A DNA stretch of 64,000 nucleotides from Sulfuriferula nivalis (GCF_009937995.1 NZ_AP021881.1:620001-684000), one strand, 5' to 3'; numbered from the stretch's first letter, positions 45,708 through 55,024 are shown. The notes: a model not told the origin generated them from the sequence alone. Numbers and translations are program-made.

Positions 45708-46949
45708 TTACATATTTTCTATCATCTTGTCACCGAATGCTGAGCAAGATAATTTAGTTGCGCCATCCATGAGTCGCACGAAATCAGCAGTAACGGTTTT
45801 ATTGGTAATCGCTGTTTGCATGGCAGCAACGATTAAATCAGCTGCTTCATCCCAGCCGATGTGACGTAACATCATGTCGGCAGACAAAATAGAGGCTAAT
45901 GGGTTGGCCAGGTCTTTACCAGCGATGTCAGGGCCAGTGCCGTGAGTTGCTTCGAAAATAGCAACGCTGTCAGATAAGTTCGCGCCTGGTGCGATACCGA
46001 TACCACCGACTTCCGCTGCCAAAGCATCTGAAATATAGTCGCCATTAAGGTTCAGTGTGGCGACTACATCATAATCAGCAGGTTTTAATAGAATTTGTTG
46101 TAGGAATGCATCAGCGATAACGTCCTTGATGACAATGCCATTCGGCAGTTTGCACCATGGGCCACCATCTATATCAACTGCACCAAATTCACGTTTAGCC
46201 AGTTCATAACCCCATTTTTTGAAACCACCTTCGGTGAATTTCATAATGTTGCCTTTGTGCACCAAGGTGACTGAGCTACGTTTGTGGTCGATTGCATATT
46301 GTATGGCTTTGCGGATCAGGCGCTCGCTACCTTCGATAGATACGGGTTTGATACCGATGGCAGATGTATCCGGGAAGCGAATTTTAGTGACGCCCATTTC
46401 TTCTTGCAGAAATTTGATGACCTTTTGTGCTTCTGGTGAGCCAGCTGGCCATTCTATACCTGCGTAGATGTCTTCTGTATTTTCACGGAATATCACCATA
46501 TCTACTTTTTCTGGTGTTTTAACAGGGCTAGGTACGCCTTGGAAGTAGCGTACAGGACGCAAGCAAATATACAAATCCAGAGTTTGGCGCATCGCGACGT
46601 TTAATGATCGTATGCCGCCTGAAGTGGGCGTGGTTAACGGACCTTTGATGGAAACCACATAATCACGCATGGCATTGAGGGTTTCTTCAGGCAGCCAGCT
46701 ATCATTGCCATAGACTTTAACTGCCTTTTCGCCAGCATAAATTTCCATCCATGCGATTTGGCGTTTACCTTGGTATGCCTTGGCAACGGCGGCATCAACC
46801 ACTTTACACATGACTGGAGTAATATCAGCACCTGTACCATCGCCTTCAACAAATGGGATAATGGGCTGGTCAGGTACGTTAAGCGTGGTGTCGGCATTAA
46901 CAGTGATTTTTTCGCCAAAGCTTGGCAGGTGTATGTGTTGGTAAGTCAT
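45708..46949 (-). CDS. icd: Isocitrate dehydrogenase, NADP-dependent
   Basis: 413 residues: [17 protein letters not shown], substrate-binding [18 protein letters not shown] (with the Ser that is phosphorylated by AceK in enteric bacteria), [33 protein letters not shown] and [17 protein letters not shown]. It converts isocitrate to 2-oxoglutarate in the TCA cycle. Bacterial type I; NADP use is inferred from family. Divergent from the pseudouridine synthase gene. Confidence 0.96.
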   Translation of the reverse strand: MTYQHIHLPSFGEKITVNADTTLNVPDQPIIPFVEGDGTGADITPVMCKVVDAAVAKAYQGKRQIAWMEIYAGEKAVKVYGNDSWLPEETLNAMRDYVVSIKGPLTTPTSGGIRSLNVAMRQTLDLYICLRPVRYFQGVPSPVKTPEKVDMVIFRENTEDIYAGIEWPAGSPEAQKVIKFLQEEMGVTKIRFPDTSAIGIKPVSIEGSERLIRKAIQYAIDHKRSSVTLVHKGNIMKFTEGGFKKWGYELAKREFGAVDIDGGPWCKLPNGIVIKDVIADAFLQQILLKPADYDVVATLNLNGDYISDALAAEVGGIGIAPGANLSDSVAIFEATHGTGPDIAGKDLANPLASILSADMMLRHIGWDEAADLIVAAMQTAITNKTVTADFVRLMDGATKLSCSAFGDKMIENM

Positions 46950-46985
46950 GATTTTCCCTAATCCCTAAAATAAAGTTAATCCTGT

Positions 46986-47546
46986 ATGCGGCAAGTTATA
47001 TTATTTAATAAACCTTATGGTGTGGTGTGTCAGTTCAGTGCTGATGGCAAACACCCTACCTTAAAAGATTATATCCCTATTGCGGACGTCTACGCAGCGG
47101 GGCGACTAGATACCGATAGTGAAGGTTTGCTTATTTTAACTGATGATGGTCGTTTGCAGCATCAACTTGCACACCCCAAGCATAAATTACCTAAAACTTA
47201 TTGGGTGCAAGTTGAGGGCGAAATGACTGAAGATGCGCTGGTGGCTTTGATGCGAGGCGTGGACTTGGGCGATTTTGTCACCGCACCTGCGCATGCGCAA
47301 AGCATTGCGGAGCCTGATGGGCTGTGGTCGCGTACGCCACCTGTACGTTTTCGCTTGTCAGTGCCCACAAGCTGGATTGCGCTCACGATTACCGAGGGTA
47401 AAAATCGTCAGGTTAGACGTATGACTGCAAAAGTTGGGTTTCCGACTTTACGATTAATTCGGGCGAAAATCGGTAATTGGACATTAGATAGCCTCGCTCC
47501 GGGACAATATCGGCAATTGTCTGTCATGGAATTGAAAAATATTTGA
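46986..47546 (+). CDS. rluE: 23S rRNA pseudouridine synthase, RluE type
   Basis: 186 residues with RsuA-family motifs: LFNKPYGVVCQF, catalytic AAGRLDTDSEGLLILTDDG (Asp), KTYWVQVEGE and EGKNRQVRRMTAKVG. It lacks the N-terminal S4 domain, as does RluE, which modifies U2457 of 23S rRNA. Length is close to the family. A catalytic Asp is in place, so activity is expected. Confidence 0.88.
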   Translation: MRQVILFNKPYGVVCQFSADGKHPTLKDYIPIADVYAAGRLDTDSEGLLILTDDGRLQHQLAHPKHKLPKTYWVQVEGEMTEDALVALMRGVDLGDFVTAPAHAQSIAEPDGLWSRTPPVRFRLSVPTSWIALTITEGKNRQVRRMTAKVGFPTLRLIRAKIGNWTLDSLAPGQYRQLSVMELKNI

Positions 47547-47647
47547 ATATCGTGTCAACGGCATGAAAGCTTATGGCGTTACTTGCTATGACGACGATGA
47601 ATTCGCGTCATATTAACTTACACTAATTTATTTTTAAGGATGTCAAA

Positions 47648-47863
47648 ATGAGCAAATTATTATCCGCTTTGATCGTTGCTGCTTTCGCTGCTGTTTCTTT
47701 CTCTGCTGTTGCTGCTGACGCTCCTGCTGCAGCACCTGCTGCGACTGAAGCTGCTGCACCTGCTGCTGCTCCTATGAAAGCTAAAACTAAAAAGCACCAC
47801 GCTAAGAAAAAAGCAGCTAAAAAAGTTGAAGCTGCACCAGCTGAAGCACCAGCTGCAAAATAA
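47648..47863 (+). CDS. Small secreted Ala/Pro/Lys-rich protein
   Basis: 71 residues with a Shine-Dalgarno (TAAGGATG) before ATG 47648. A signal peptide (SALIVAAFAAVSFSAVAA) is followed by an Ala/Pro-rich segment, a Lys/His cluster (KAKTKKHHAKKKAAKK) and an Ala/Pro/Glu tail. It is expected to be periplasmic and very basic in its middle. Similar short proteins are known only as hypothetical. A strong terminator follows at 47,892, supporting a genuine gene with its own transcript. Confidence 0.75.
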   Translation: MSKLLSALIVAAFAAVSFSAVAADAPAAAPAATEAAAPAAAPMKAKTKKHHAKKKAAKKVEAAPAEAPAAK

Positions 47864-47893
47864 TTAGCCACAAGCTAATTGTGATGCGATAAA

Positions 47894-47916
47894 CGGGAGC
47901 TAGTCTCCCGTTTTTT
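47894..47916. terminator. Rho-independent terminator after the Ala/Lys-rich gene
   Basis: A perfect stem CGGGAG-CTAGT-CTCCCG followed by TTTTTT. Confidence 0.9.
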
Positions 47917-47989
47917 ATTGTCTGAGCGTTGTGAACCGATACGAAGTTGTCGTTTCTCAGTTAAAATTATGCTTTTGTGAGTTTATTCC

Positions 47990-48433
47990 ATGGTGTGGAA
48001 GCCGCACGTCACCGTTGCTGCTGTCATTGAACAGCATGGCAAATTTTTACTGGTAGAGGAACATACTTCTGAAGGGGTATTGTTCAATCAACCTGCAGGT
48101 CATCTGGAACCAGGTGAGTCTTTGCTGGATGCAGTCATACGCGAGACGTTGGAAGAGTCCGCATATCATTTTCTGCCCACTGCGTTGGTGGGTATTTACC
48201 AATGGCATCAGCCCTTGCACGACCGGACTTATTTACGCTTTGCCTACACTGGTGAAATAACCGGACACGATGCTGAGCGTACGCTGGATACAGGTATTAT
48301 TCGAGCATTGTGGCTAACACCCGAAGAAATAAGCGCGCAAATTCAATTGCATCGTAGTCCACTGGTAATGGATAGCCTGCAAGATTACATGCGCGGTGCG
48401 CGCTTTCCTTTAAACGTAGTTACGACTTACTGA
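47990..48433 (+). CDS. nudJ: NudJ-type Nudix phosphatase
   Basis: 147 residues opening KPHVTVAAVIEQHGKFLLVEEHT and with a Nudix box GHLEPGESLLDAVIRETLEESA. The glycine near the end of the box (GX5EX7REUXEEXGU) is replaced by Ala, and U by Thr; the metal-binding Glu residues are kept. NudJ in E. coli hydrolyses thiamin pyrophosphate and nucleoside tri- and diphosphates. It overlaps the next start by one base and lies two genes before mnmA. Confidence 0.87.
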   Translation: MVWKPHVTVAAVIEQHGKFLLVEEHTSEGVLFNQPAGHLEPGESLLDAVIRETLEESAYHFLPTALVGIYQWHQPLHDRTYLRFAYTGEITGHDAERTLDTGIIRALWLTPEEISAQIQLHRSPLVMDSLQDYMRGARFPLNVVTTY

Positions 48434-48972
48434 TGCGCGTCTGGTTGTTATTGCTGACGTTGTACACTGCACCAAGCTGGGCGGTGAATGTTGATATTTG
48501 TTATAACTATGACTGTGCTGTACATGCTAATGTACGTTTCACCAGCACGCAAATACGAGATATTCGTGAATTGTTTATCACGGTTACCACGTCACAACAG
48601 GAGCGTGATGCGATAGCCTTGGCTATGGGGCTGTTTGCAGGATATACGGCGCAACAGACACCGACCGGTAATGACAAAGGTGGTAATGTAAATGATGGTG
48701 ATGTCGATGGGCGTATGGACTGTATGGACCACGCGCATAATACGACGGCCTATCTGCAATTATTAAAACGATTTGGTTTTTTGGCTTACCACGATGTGTT
48801 GTCACCTGTGGAGCGCGCACCATTGTTGGTGAATGTACATTGGGGGGCTCAAATTATGGAATATGCTAGCGGAGATAAATTTGTAGTGGATACCTGGTTT
48901 AGAGATAACGGCGCACCCGCGGTGATTTACCCATTGGAAGCATGGTTGCAGGGAGCATCACCTGATGAGTAA
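48433..48972 (+). CDS. Putative secreted protein with Cys-His-Asp triad, transglutaminase-like
   Basis: 179 residues: signal peptide ([17 protein letters not shown]), then [11 protein letters not shown] conserved-looking core follows: [19 protein letters not shown] (Cys at a helix start), [13 protein letters not shown] (His) and [12 protein letters not shown] (Asp). The order and spacing Cys-His-Asp resemble transglutaminase or papain-like enzymes. It might be a periplasmic cysteine peptidase or transferase. The family is not one I can name. It overlaps both neighbours (nudJ, mnmA). Confidence 0.65.
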   Translation: MRVWLLLLTLYTAPSWAVNVDICYNYDCAVHANVRFTSTQIRDIRELFITVTTSQQERDAIALAMGLFAGYTAQQTPTGNDKGGNVNDGDVDGRMDCMDHAHNTTAYLQLLKRFGFLAYHDVLSPVERAPLLVNVHWGAQIMEYASGDKFVVDTWFRDNGAPAVIYPLEAWLQGASPDE

Positions 48973-50032
48973 TGCCAATACGCATATTGTAGTGGGCATG
49001 TCTGGTGGTGTTGATTCCGCGGTGACTGCATTGTTGTTGAAGCAGCAAGGTTATCGCGTGACCGGTGTGTTCATGAAAAACTGGGAGGACGATAACGATG
49101 ATAATTGTCCTGCGCGCCAAGATTTTTTAGATGTGCTGGCAGTGGCCGATGTTATTGGGCTGGATATTGAATCGGTCAATTTCAGTGCTGAATATAAAGA
49201 TCGTGTGTTCAGTTATTTCCTGCGTGAATATCAGGCGGGGCGCACACCTAACCCTGATGTATTGTGTAATGCCGAGATAAAATTTAAGGCATTTCTCGAT
49301 TATGCGATGTCACTAGGTGCGGATAAAATTGCAACAGGGCACTATGCCCGTTTGTCTGAGCTAGATGGACAGTTTTATTTACGTAAAGCTGTGGATTTGA
49401 GCAAGGATCAAAGTTATTTTTTATACCGACTCAATCAGGCGCAGCTATCGAAAGCGATGTTTCCTTTAGGCGATATGCTTAAATCTGATGTGCGTAAACT
49501 TGCAGAGCAAGCGGGTTTGCCAAATGCGGCGAAAAAAGACAGTACAGGCATATGTTTTATTGGTGAGCGTCCGTTTACAGAGTTTCTGCAGCGCTATCTT
49601 CCCATCACGCCAGGCGCGATGCGTACGCCAGAAGGTAAAGTGATGGGGCAACATCAAGGTTTGACTTATCACACCATAGGTCAGCGCCAGGGTCTGGGCA
49701 TCGGTGGCGCGGGTGAGCCGTGGTTTGTGGTAGCGAAAGATATGGCTAATAATGAATTGATTGTGGTGCAAGGGCATGATCACCCGTTGTTGTATCGTTC
49801 GCAATTGATAGCTGCGGACTTGAGCTGGGTGGCTGGTGCTGTGCCTGATGTGGCGCAAAGTTGCGCGGCGAAAACACGTTATCGGCAAGCTGATGCAGCA
49901 TGTCATGTTGCAGCATTAAGTGCAGACACATGCGAATTTAATTTTGCTACGCCACAATGGGCAGTCACCCCTGGACAGTCAGTGGTAGCCTATCAGGGAG
50001 ATATCTGCTTGGGCGGCGGGATCATTCAGTAA
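48965..50032 (+). CDS. mnmA: tRNA-uridine 2-sulfurtransferase MnmA
   Basis: 355 residues: PP-loop [20 protein letters not shown], catalytic [13 protein letters not shown] (Cys) and [12 protein letters not shown] (second Cys), and [17 protein letters not shown]. It puts the 2-thio group on U34 of Lys, Glu and Gln tRNAs. It overlaps the upstream gene by 8 nt. A hairpin at 50034-50057 follows the stop. Confidence 0.97.
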   Translation: MSNANTHIVVGMSGGVDSAVTALLLKQQGYRVTGVFMKNWEDDNDDNCPARQDFLDVLAVADVIGLDIESVNFSAEYKDRVFSYFLREYQAGRTPNPDVLCNAEIKFKAFLDYAMSLGADKIATGHYARLSELDGQFYLRKAVDLSKDQSYFLYRLNQAQLSKAMFPLGDMLKSDVRKLAEQAGLPNAAKKDSTGICFIGERPFTEFLQRYLPITPGAMRTPEGKVMGQHQGLTYHTIGQRQGLGIGGAGEPWFVVAKDMANNELIVVQGHDHPLLYRSQLIAADLSWVAGAVPDVAQSCAAKTRYRQADAACHVAALSADTCEFNFATPQWAVTPGQSVVAYQGDICLGGGIIQ

Positions 50033-50033
50033 A

Positions 50034-50057
50034 TGTGTCGGATTGGGTTCCGACACA
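50034..50057. terminator. Hairpin between convergent mnmA and orn
   Basis: A perfect 8-bp stem TGTGTCGG with loop ATTGGGTT and CCGACACA, but without a clear T-run. Probably a transcription end or RNA-stabilising hairpin for the convergent pair. Confidence 0.5.
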
Positions 50058-50066
50058 GGCAGAATA

Positions 50067-50615
50067 TCAATCCAGTTTAATAAACACTTCACGATAATGC
50101 TGCATTTCGGCGATCGAATCATAGATGTCCGACAAAGCTTCATGCTTGCTGTTTTTGGTGAAATTCTTTACTGCATCAGGTTTCCAGCGTTTTGCCAGTT
50201 CCTTGAGTGTGCTCACATCCAGATTGCGGTAGTGGAAGTAGTCTTCCAGTTTCGGCATGTAACGAGCCAAGAAACGTCTGTCCTGGCATATGGAATTGCC
50301 GCACATGGGTGAGATGCGATTAGGAACGTGTAGTTGCAAGAATGCGATCATTTCGGCTTCTACACTGGCTTCATCAAGAGTTGACGCTTTGACTTTGTCT
50401 ATCAGACCGGACTTGCCATGCGTACCTTTGTTCCAGCTGTCCATACCATCTAATACGGCATCACTTTGGTGTACAACGAGTACAGGGGCCTCGGCGATGG
50501 TGTTGAGTTGCGAGTCGGTGATGACCAGCGCGACTTCTAAAATACGGTCGCTGTCGGGTTGCAAACCAGACATTTCCATGTCTATCCAGATGAGGTTGTT
50601 TTGATCTTGTGGCAT
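50067..50615 (-). CDS. orn: Oligoribonuclease
   Basis: A 182-residue DEDDh exonuclease: [14 protein letters not shown] (DxE), [14 protein letters not shown] (Asp) and [11 protein letters not shown] (His, Asp). Orn degrades RNA dinucleotides, including pGpG left by c-di-GMP phosphodiesterases such as the HD-GYP and EAL proteins in this window. It is divergent from the M48 protease gene. Confidence 0.96.
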   Translation of the reverse strand: MPQDQNNLIWIDMEMSGLQPDSDRILEVALVITDSQLNTIAEAPVLVVHQSDAVLDGMDSWNKGTHGKSGLIDKVKASTLDEASVEAEMIAFLQLHVPNRISPMCGNSICQDRRFLARYMPKLEDYFHYRNLDVSTLKELAKRWKPDAVKNFTKNSKHEALSDIYDSIAEMQHYREVFIKLD

Positions 50616-50661
50616 TTTGCTTATTCAACGATTAAAAATGAGATTGTGGCATAATCTGACT

Positions 50662-51909
50662 ATGAATACATTTACTTTAATTTTTATCTTGGCATTAAGT
50701 GCCACCACTTTATTGCGAGTTTGGTTAGCGTTACGTCAGATTCGTCATGTCCAACAACATCGTGATGCGGTACCGCAGGCTTTTGTTGGACAGATTAGTT
50801 TGGAACAACATCAGAAAGCGGCAGACTACACCGTGGCAAAAAGTCGTTTTTCGCTGTTTCAAATTGGTGTAGAGGTTATGTTGTTGCTGGCGTTTACGCT
50901 TGCGGGTGGTATTAATGTGGTGAGCGGTCTATGGGCTCAGTATGTGGATCAACCTTTGCTACGTAACGTGGCGTTGATTGCAAGCGTGCTGGTGCTGAGT
51001 AGCTTAGTAGAGTTGCCACTGGATATTTATCGAAAATTCAAACTGGAACAGCAGTTTGGATTTAATACCATGACGCCACGCCAGTACGTGCAAGACATGA
51101 TTATGCAGTCGGTCGTGGGTGCAGTACTAGGGCTGCCATTGTTGTTTGCAGTATTGTGGATAATCGCCTCGATGGGTACGTATTGGTGGCTGTATGCCTG
51201 GCTGGTCTGGGTGAGTTTTAATTTGTTGATATTAGCGATCTACCCGAATTTTATCGCACCATTATTCAATAAATTTGAACCATTGCCTGATGGTGAGTTA
51301 AAGCAGGGAATTGCTAGTTTGTTGAATAAATGTGGTTTTACCGTGCAAGGTTTGTTTGTCATGGATGGCTCGAAACGTAGTCGTCATGGCAATGCGTATT
51401 TTACCGGCTTTGGCAAAACCAAGCGGATAGTGTTATTTGATACGCTGATTAAACATTTGCAAGGCGGGGAAATTGAAGCAGTGCTGGCGCATGAATTGGG
51501 GCATTTTCATCATCGTCATGTGGTCAAACGTATGGTATGGATATTCAGCATGAGTCTGGCGTTTTTGTGGGTGTTGAATTTACTGCTGACTAGCCCGTGG
51601 TTCTTTGCCGGATTAAATGTTCAGGAGATGAGTGCTGGTGCTGGTTTAATGTTGTTTTTCCTGGTGTTGCCTGTGTTCAGTTTGCCATTGCAGCCTTTGT
51701 CCAGTGTGTATTCGCGTAAGCATGAGTTTGAGGCAGATGCCTATGCTGCTGCGCATGCCGATGGTCGAGACCTGGTGAGTGCATTAATTAAACTGTATCG
51801 TGATAATGCCTCGACGTTGACACCTGATACATTGTATTCTTTGTTTTATGATTCACATCCTAATGCGCAGCAACGTGTTGCCCGTTTGCAAGTTGTGAAG
51901 CCCGCTTAA
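50662..51909 (+). CDS. M48-family zinc metalloprotease (Ste24-like)
   Basis: 415 residues: five to seven transmembrane helices, and zinc motif VLAHELGHFHHRH (HExxH, followed by the third ligand EFEADAYAA). This is the CAAX-type/Ste24 subfamily, membrane-embedded with cytoplasmic or periplasmic cutting site. The ATG at 50662 begins the first helix (NTFTLIFILALSATTLLRVWLA); the frame is open for 15 codons more upstream. The natural substrate is unknown. A cytochrome c gene follows 19 nt later. Confidence 0.9.
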   Translation: MNTFTLIFILALSATTLLRVWLALRQIRHVQQHRDAVPQAFVGQISLEQHQKAADYTVAKSRFSLFQIGVEVMLLLAFTLAGGINVVSGLWAQYVDQPLLRNVALIASVLVLSSLVELPLDIYRKFKLEQQFGFNTMTPRQYVQDMIMQSVVGAVLGLPLLFAVLWIIASMGTYWWLYAWLVWVSFNLLILAIYPNFIAPLFNKFEPLPDGELKQGIASLLNKCGFTVQGLFVMDGSKRSRHGNAYFTGFGKTKRIVLFDTLIKHLQGGEIEAVLAHELGHFHHRHVVKRMVWIFSMSLAFLWVLNLLLTSPWFFAGLNVQEMSAGAGLMLFFLVLPVFSLPLQPLSSVYSRKHEFEADAYAAAHADGRDLVSALIKLYRDNASTLTPDTLYSLFYDSHPNAQQRVARLQVVKPA

Positions 51910-51928
51910 ATGATTTGAAAGGTTTAAA

Positions 51929-52237
51929 ATGAGAGCTGCTTTGTTAGTAATGTGTGTCGCAGGGGTAGCTTTGTCTGCCAGTGCGATGGCGTTTGATAAG
52001 GGTGATCCCAAGCTGGGTAAAGCCCTGGTGGATAAGTCTTGCGTGAGTTGTCATGCCTCGATGTATGGTGGTGATGGCTCGAAAATTTACACTCGCCCTG
52101 ACCACAAAGTGAAAACGCCACAACAATTGGCAGCGCGTATCAGTGGCTGTAATGCCAATACTGGTGCGGGATGGTTCCCTGAGGAAGAAGCGCATGTGGC
52201 TGCATATTTGAATCAGCAGTATTACAAATTCAAATAG
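51929..52237 (+). CDS. Small monohaem cytochrome c lacking the usual distal Met
   Basis: 102 residues: signal peptide (cut after SASAMA) and haem site SCVSCH at about 37-42. After the haem, the only Met is M45, three residues from the His, so the standard C-terminal axial Met is not visible. Candidate ligands are H59 or a residue in GCNANTGAGWFPEEEAHVAAYLN. This sequence pattern (CNxNTGxxWFPEEE) seems conserved within a family of betaproteobacterial c-type cytochromes. Function unknown; possibly electron transfer in the periplasm. Confidence 0.8.
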   Translation: MRAALLVMCVAGVALSASAMAFDKGDPKLGKALVDKSCVSCHASMYGGDGSKIYTRPDHKVKTPQQLAARISGCNANTGAGWFPEEEAHVAAYLNQQYYKFK

Positions 52238-52252
52238 TCAGGCACAGCGAGA

Positions 52253-52729
52253 TTATTTGCTGAGGTCTATACCTTCGGTAATGATGTCATTTAATAACTG
52301 CTCAACTTGTTTGAATATTTCGCGTGAACTGCGCGCTTTCACTACAGGTGGTTTGCGGTAGCTTACGTATATCATGTTGGGTTGGGCAGGCAGATTGTAA
52401 ACCGCAATGCTGTATGGGCAGACCATAATGTTGGTAGGGTCTGCCTCCATCATGCTCCGAGACAGAGTGGCACTGCAAAATTCTATTTGTTCCGCGTTTA
52501 AATATACTTCCTTGCTCGCCCCTAAATCCTTGCCAGTGCGTGCCAGCATTTCGCTGATATGATTGATGTGGTTGATTTTCAAGCCGCGTCCTTCGACAGA
52601 ACTGACGATCGAATCCCGTACTGTCTCAAAATCTCCTTGCGTTTGATAGATATGAGAAAATTCATTAGTGTCGGCAGCCATGCTGGCCGCGGAGTAACTG
52701 AGGAATAATGCTAGAATTAAATTTTTCAT
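52253..52729 (-). CDS. DUF302-domain protein, secreted
   Basis: 158 residues: signal peptide (MKNLILALFLSYSAASMAA) and a DUF302-like domain (DFETVRDSIVSSVEGRGLKINHINHISEMLARTGKD, ...FCSATLSRSMMEADPTNIMVCPYSIAVYNL...YVSYRKPP). DUF302 proteins are found in sulfur and iron oxidisers; their function is unsettled. The start at 52729 with AGGTG upstream gives the signal peptide. It is convergent to the cytochrome c gene (15 nt) and divergent from the ModE-like gene, its start 16 nt away. Confidence 0.78.
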   Translation of the reverse strand: MKNLILALFLSYSAASMAADTNEFSHIYQTQGDFETVRDSIVSSVEGRGLKINHINHISEMLARTGKDLGASKEVYLNAEQIEFCSATLSRSMMEADPTNIMVCPYSIAVYNLPAQPNMIYVSYRKPPVVKARSSREIFKQVEQLLNDIITEGIDLSK

Positions 52730-52745
52730 GTAGCACCTTGTGAAT

Positions 52746-53096
52746 ATGAATACAGAAATGCAAGTATGGGGGAGAGTCTGGGTAACGCGCAATGGTAATA
52801 ATCTCATAGGGCGTGGTCGAGTGACCTTGTTGAAAAAAATTGCAGAAACCGGTTCAATTTCGCAAGCGGCGAAGTCCATGAAAATGAGCTACAAAGCGGC
52901 GTGGGATGCGGTTGATGCCATGGGTAAAACTTTAGGTGAGCCGCTTGTGGCGACCAGTACGGGCGGGCGTGGCGGTGGTGGTGCACAATTGACAGCTAAA
53001 GCACATTTGGTGATTGCTGCATTTGAAGCAATCGAAATTCGCCATCAGCAGATGTTACAAGATTTAGCAGCAGAGTTTAATGCGGCGCTGGTTTAG
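52746..53096 (+). CDS. ModE-like winged-helix regulator without molybdate domain
   Basis: 116 residues of the LysR/ModE-type winged helix: LIGRGRVTLLKKIAETGSISQAAKSMKMSYKAAWDAVDAM and the glycine wing TGGRGGGGAQLTA. There is no molbindin (TOBE) domain as in full-length ModE. It is convergent to moaE, overlapping its stop by 20 nt, so a role in controlling molybdenum cofactor or molybdoenzyme genes is probable. GTG 52740 and ATG 52746 are both possible starts. Confidence 0.82.
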   Translation: MNTEMQVWGRVWVTRNGNNLIGRGRVTLLKKIAETGSISQAAKSMKMSYKAAWDAVDAMGKTLGEPLVATSTGGRGGGGAQLTAKAHLVIAAFEAIEIRHQQMLQDLAAEFNAALV

Positions 53097-53541
53097 ACCA
53101 GCGTTGTTGCGCTAACTCATCACTTTCTCGTGCATCGACCCAGTGCGCGCCATTGGGTGTGTGTTCTTTTTTCCAGAAAGGTGCGCGCGTTTTTAAATAA
53201 TCCATGATAAATTCACACGCAGCAAAGGCATCACCTCGGTGCATGGATGCGATTGCTACCAGTACGATTTGATCGCAGGGTGAGAGCTTGCCGACACGAT
53301 GGATGATGGTGGCGTCAATAATTTGCCAGCGCTGCTGTGCAGTGGTGATGATTTCTTGCAGCGATTTTTCTGTCATCGCTGGATAATGCTCCAGTTCCAT
53401 GCAGCTGACGCTGTGGTCATGGTTAATGTCTCGCACTAGGCCGACAAAGCTGACCACTGCGCCGATTTGCGGCTGATTTTCTCGTAGTGCATTAACCTCG
53501 GTGGTTAAGTCAAAATCATCTGTGGTGACCAGAATTTTCAT
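53077..53541 (-). CDS. moaE: Molybdopterin synthase catalytic subunit MoaE
   Basis: 154 residues with GAVVSFVGLVRD, MELEHYPAMTEKSL and FIMDYLKTRAPFWKKE (Lys residues of the active site). It pairs with MoaD to insert the dithiolene sulphurs into precursor Z. Starts 3 nt after the moaD stop; the last gene of the moeA-moaD-moaE operon. Confidence 0.95.
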   Translation of the reverse strand: MKILVTTDDFDLTTEVNALRENQPQIGAVVSFVGLVRDINHDHSVSCMELEHYPAMTEKSLQEIITTAQQRWQIIDATIIHRVGKLSPCDQIVLVAIASMHRGDAFAACEFIMDYLKTRAPFWKKEHTPNGAHWVDARESDELAQQRWSKPAPH

Positions 53542-53544
53542 GAA

Positions 53545-53802
53545 TTAACCACCCGTCACTGGTGGAAATATTGCTACTTCATCGCCGTCTTCGAGCGGCA
53601 TCGTCATTTCAGCCAGTTCCTGATTGACGGCCACGCGGAAGCTTCCCCCCGCCGCGAGTGCTTCAGTCCAGACACCACCGCGTGCACGAAGTACATCCAG
53701 CAGCATCGCCACCATCGCTGCGCCATCCGGCAGATCCAGCGTTTCTGCGCTGACACCTAGCTTTTCGCGCAGTTTGGCAAAGTAGAGTACTTGGATATTC
53801 AT
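53545..53802 (-). CDS. moaD: Molybdopterin synthase sulphur carrier subunit MoaD
   Basis: An 85-residue beta-grasp protein ending in VAIFPPVTGG, where the terminal Gly-Gly is made a thiocarboxylate by MoeB. It sits between moeA and moaE on the reverse strand, one base after the moeA stop. Confidence 0.95.
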   Translation of the reverse strand: MNIQVLYFAKLREKLGVSAETLDLPDGAAMVAMLLDVLRARGGVWTEALAAGGSFRVAVNQELAEMTMPLEDGDEVAIFPPVTGG

Positions 53803-53803
53803 A

Positions 53804-55003
53804 TTAATGCAGTTCGTTAAACGGAATGAAGTTAATCATATCGCCTATCGCTATCGTTTGCCCAATTTCCAGATCTATAAAACCATTTGCCCAAGTGGTG
53901 GATGTGAGCACGCCTGAGCTTTGGTTGGGAAATAGTGTGGCTGCAAGTACGCCATCTGCACCCACTTGTGCACGTGCACGCAAGAACTCTCGGCGGTCAC
54001 CAGCCTTGTTCCAGACGCTGGCTGCACGAACTTTGTAGATGATGGGGAGGCAATCTTTTGCGCCCATGCGTTTTAAAATGAATGGGCGAGCAAACAGACT
54101 GAAGGTGGCAAATGCGGAAACAGGATTGCCAGGTAAGCCGATAAAGTCAGCTTCGCCTATGCGGCCATAAGCCAGAGGTTTGCCCGGTTTCATGGCGACT
54201 TTCCATAAATCAATTTGCCCTAATTGTGCGACAGCCGCTTTGACGTGATCTTCTTCGCCGACAGATACGCCACCGCTGGTGATGATGAGGTCAGCCATTT
54301 GGCTGGATTGTTGTAATGCCTTTAAAGTCGCATCCAGTGTGTCAGGAATGCTGCCCAAGTCTATCCAGTCGCAGTCCAGCGTTTTAATGAGGCCGGCAAT
54401 GGTGTATCGATTGGAGTTGTATATCCTTCCTGCGGTGAGGGGCGAGCCAGGCTGGACGAGTTCATCACCAGTAGAAAAGCTGGCAATTTTTAAGCGAGTA
54501 TAGACTGGGAGTGTTGCGTAGCCCACGGAAGCGGCTAGACCCATGTGAGCTGCGCTTAGGCGCGTGCCTGCGGTTAGCACGGTGTCACCTGCTTTAATGT
54601 CTTCACCTGCACGGCGAATATTGTCACCTGAGTTGATTGTACGGTTAATGCGGATGCTGTCACCTTCTACGCTGCAATGTTCTTGCATGATGACGGCATC
54701 TGCATCAGCTGGTATAGGTGCGCCAGTGAAAATGCGAGCTGCAGTGCCTGCCAGCAAAGCCGTACCTACTTGTCCGGCAGGTATGCGCTGACTGACGGAT
54801 AATAAAGCGCCAGCGACACATTCTGCTGCACGTACTGCGTAACCATCCATGGCGCTATTGTCTAGCGGTGGTACGGTAATGGCCGAGGTGAGGTCGGTGG
54901 CAAGAATACGACCCAGACTTGATTCGGTCGCTATCGTTTCCGTAGTCGTGAGCTCGCGTGCGCGCAGCAGTAGTTCAGCAAGTAGTTGGTCAGCGGTGAG
55001 CAT
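53804..55003 (-). CDS. moeA: Molybdopterin molybdenumtransferase MoeA
   Basis: 399 residues: PPLDNSAMDGYAVRA, GRIFTGAPIPADADAVIMQEH, LITSGGVSVGEEDHV and KPGKPLAYGRIGEADFIGLPGNPVSAF. It inserts molybdate into adenylylated molybdopterin made by Mog (gene at 14,979). First gene of the moeA-moaD-moaE operon; the efp terminator lies just upstream. Confidence 0.96.
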   Translation of the reverse strand: MLTADQLLAELLLRARELTTTETIATESSLGRILATDLTSAITVPPLDNSAMDGYAVRAAECVAGALLSVSQRIPAGQVGTALLAGTAARIFTGAPIPADADAVIMQEHCSVEGDSIRINRTINSGDNIRRAGEDIKAGDTVLTAGTRLSAAHMGLAASVGYATLPVYTRLKIASFSTGDELVQPGSPLTAGRIYNSNRYTIAGLIKTLDCDWIDLGSIPDTLDATLKALQQSSQMADLIITSGGVSVGEEDHVKAAVAQLGQIDLWKVAMKPGKPLAYGRIGEADFIGLPGNPVSAFATFSLFARPFILKRMGAKDCLPIIYKVRAASVWNKAGDRREFLRARAQVGADGVLAATLFPNQSSGVLTSTTWANGFIDLEIGQTIAIGDMINFIPFNELH

Positions 55004-55024
55004 GGCGTTCCTCTAAAAGAAAAA

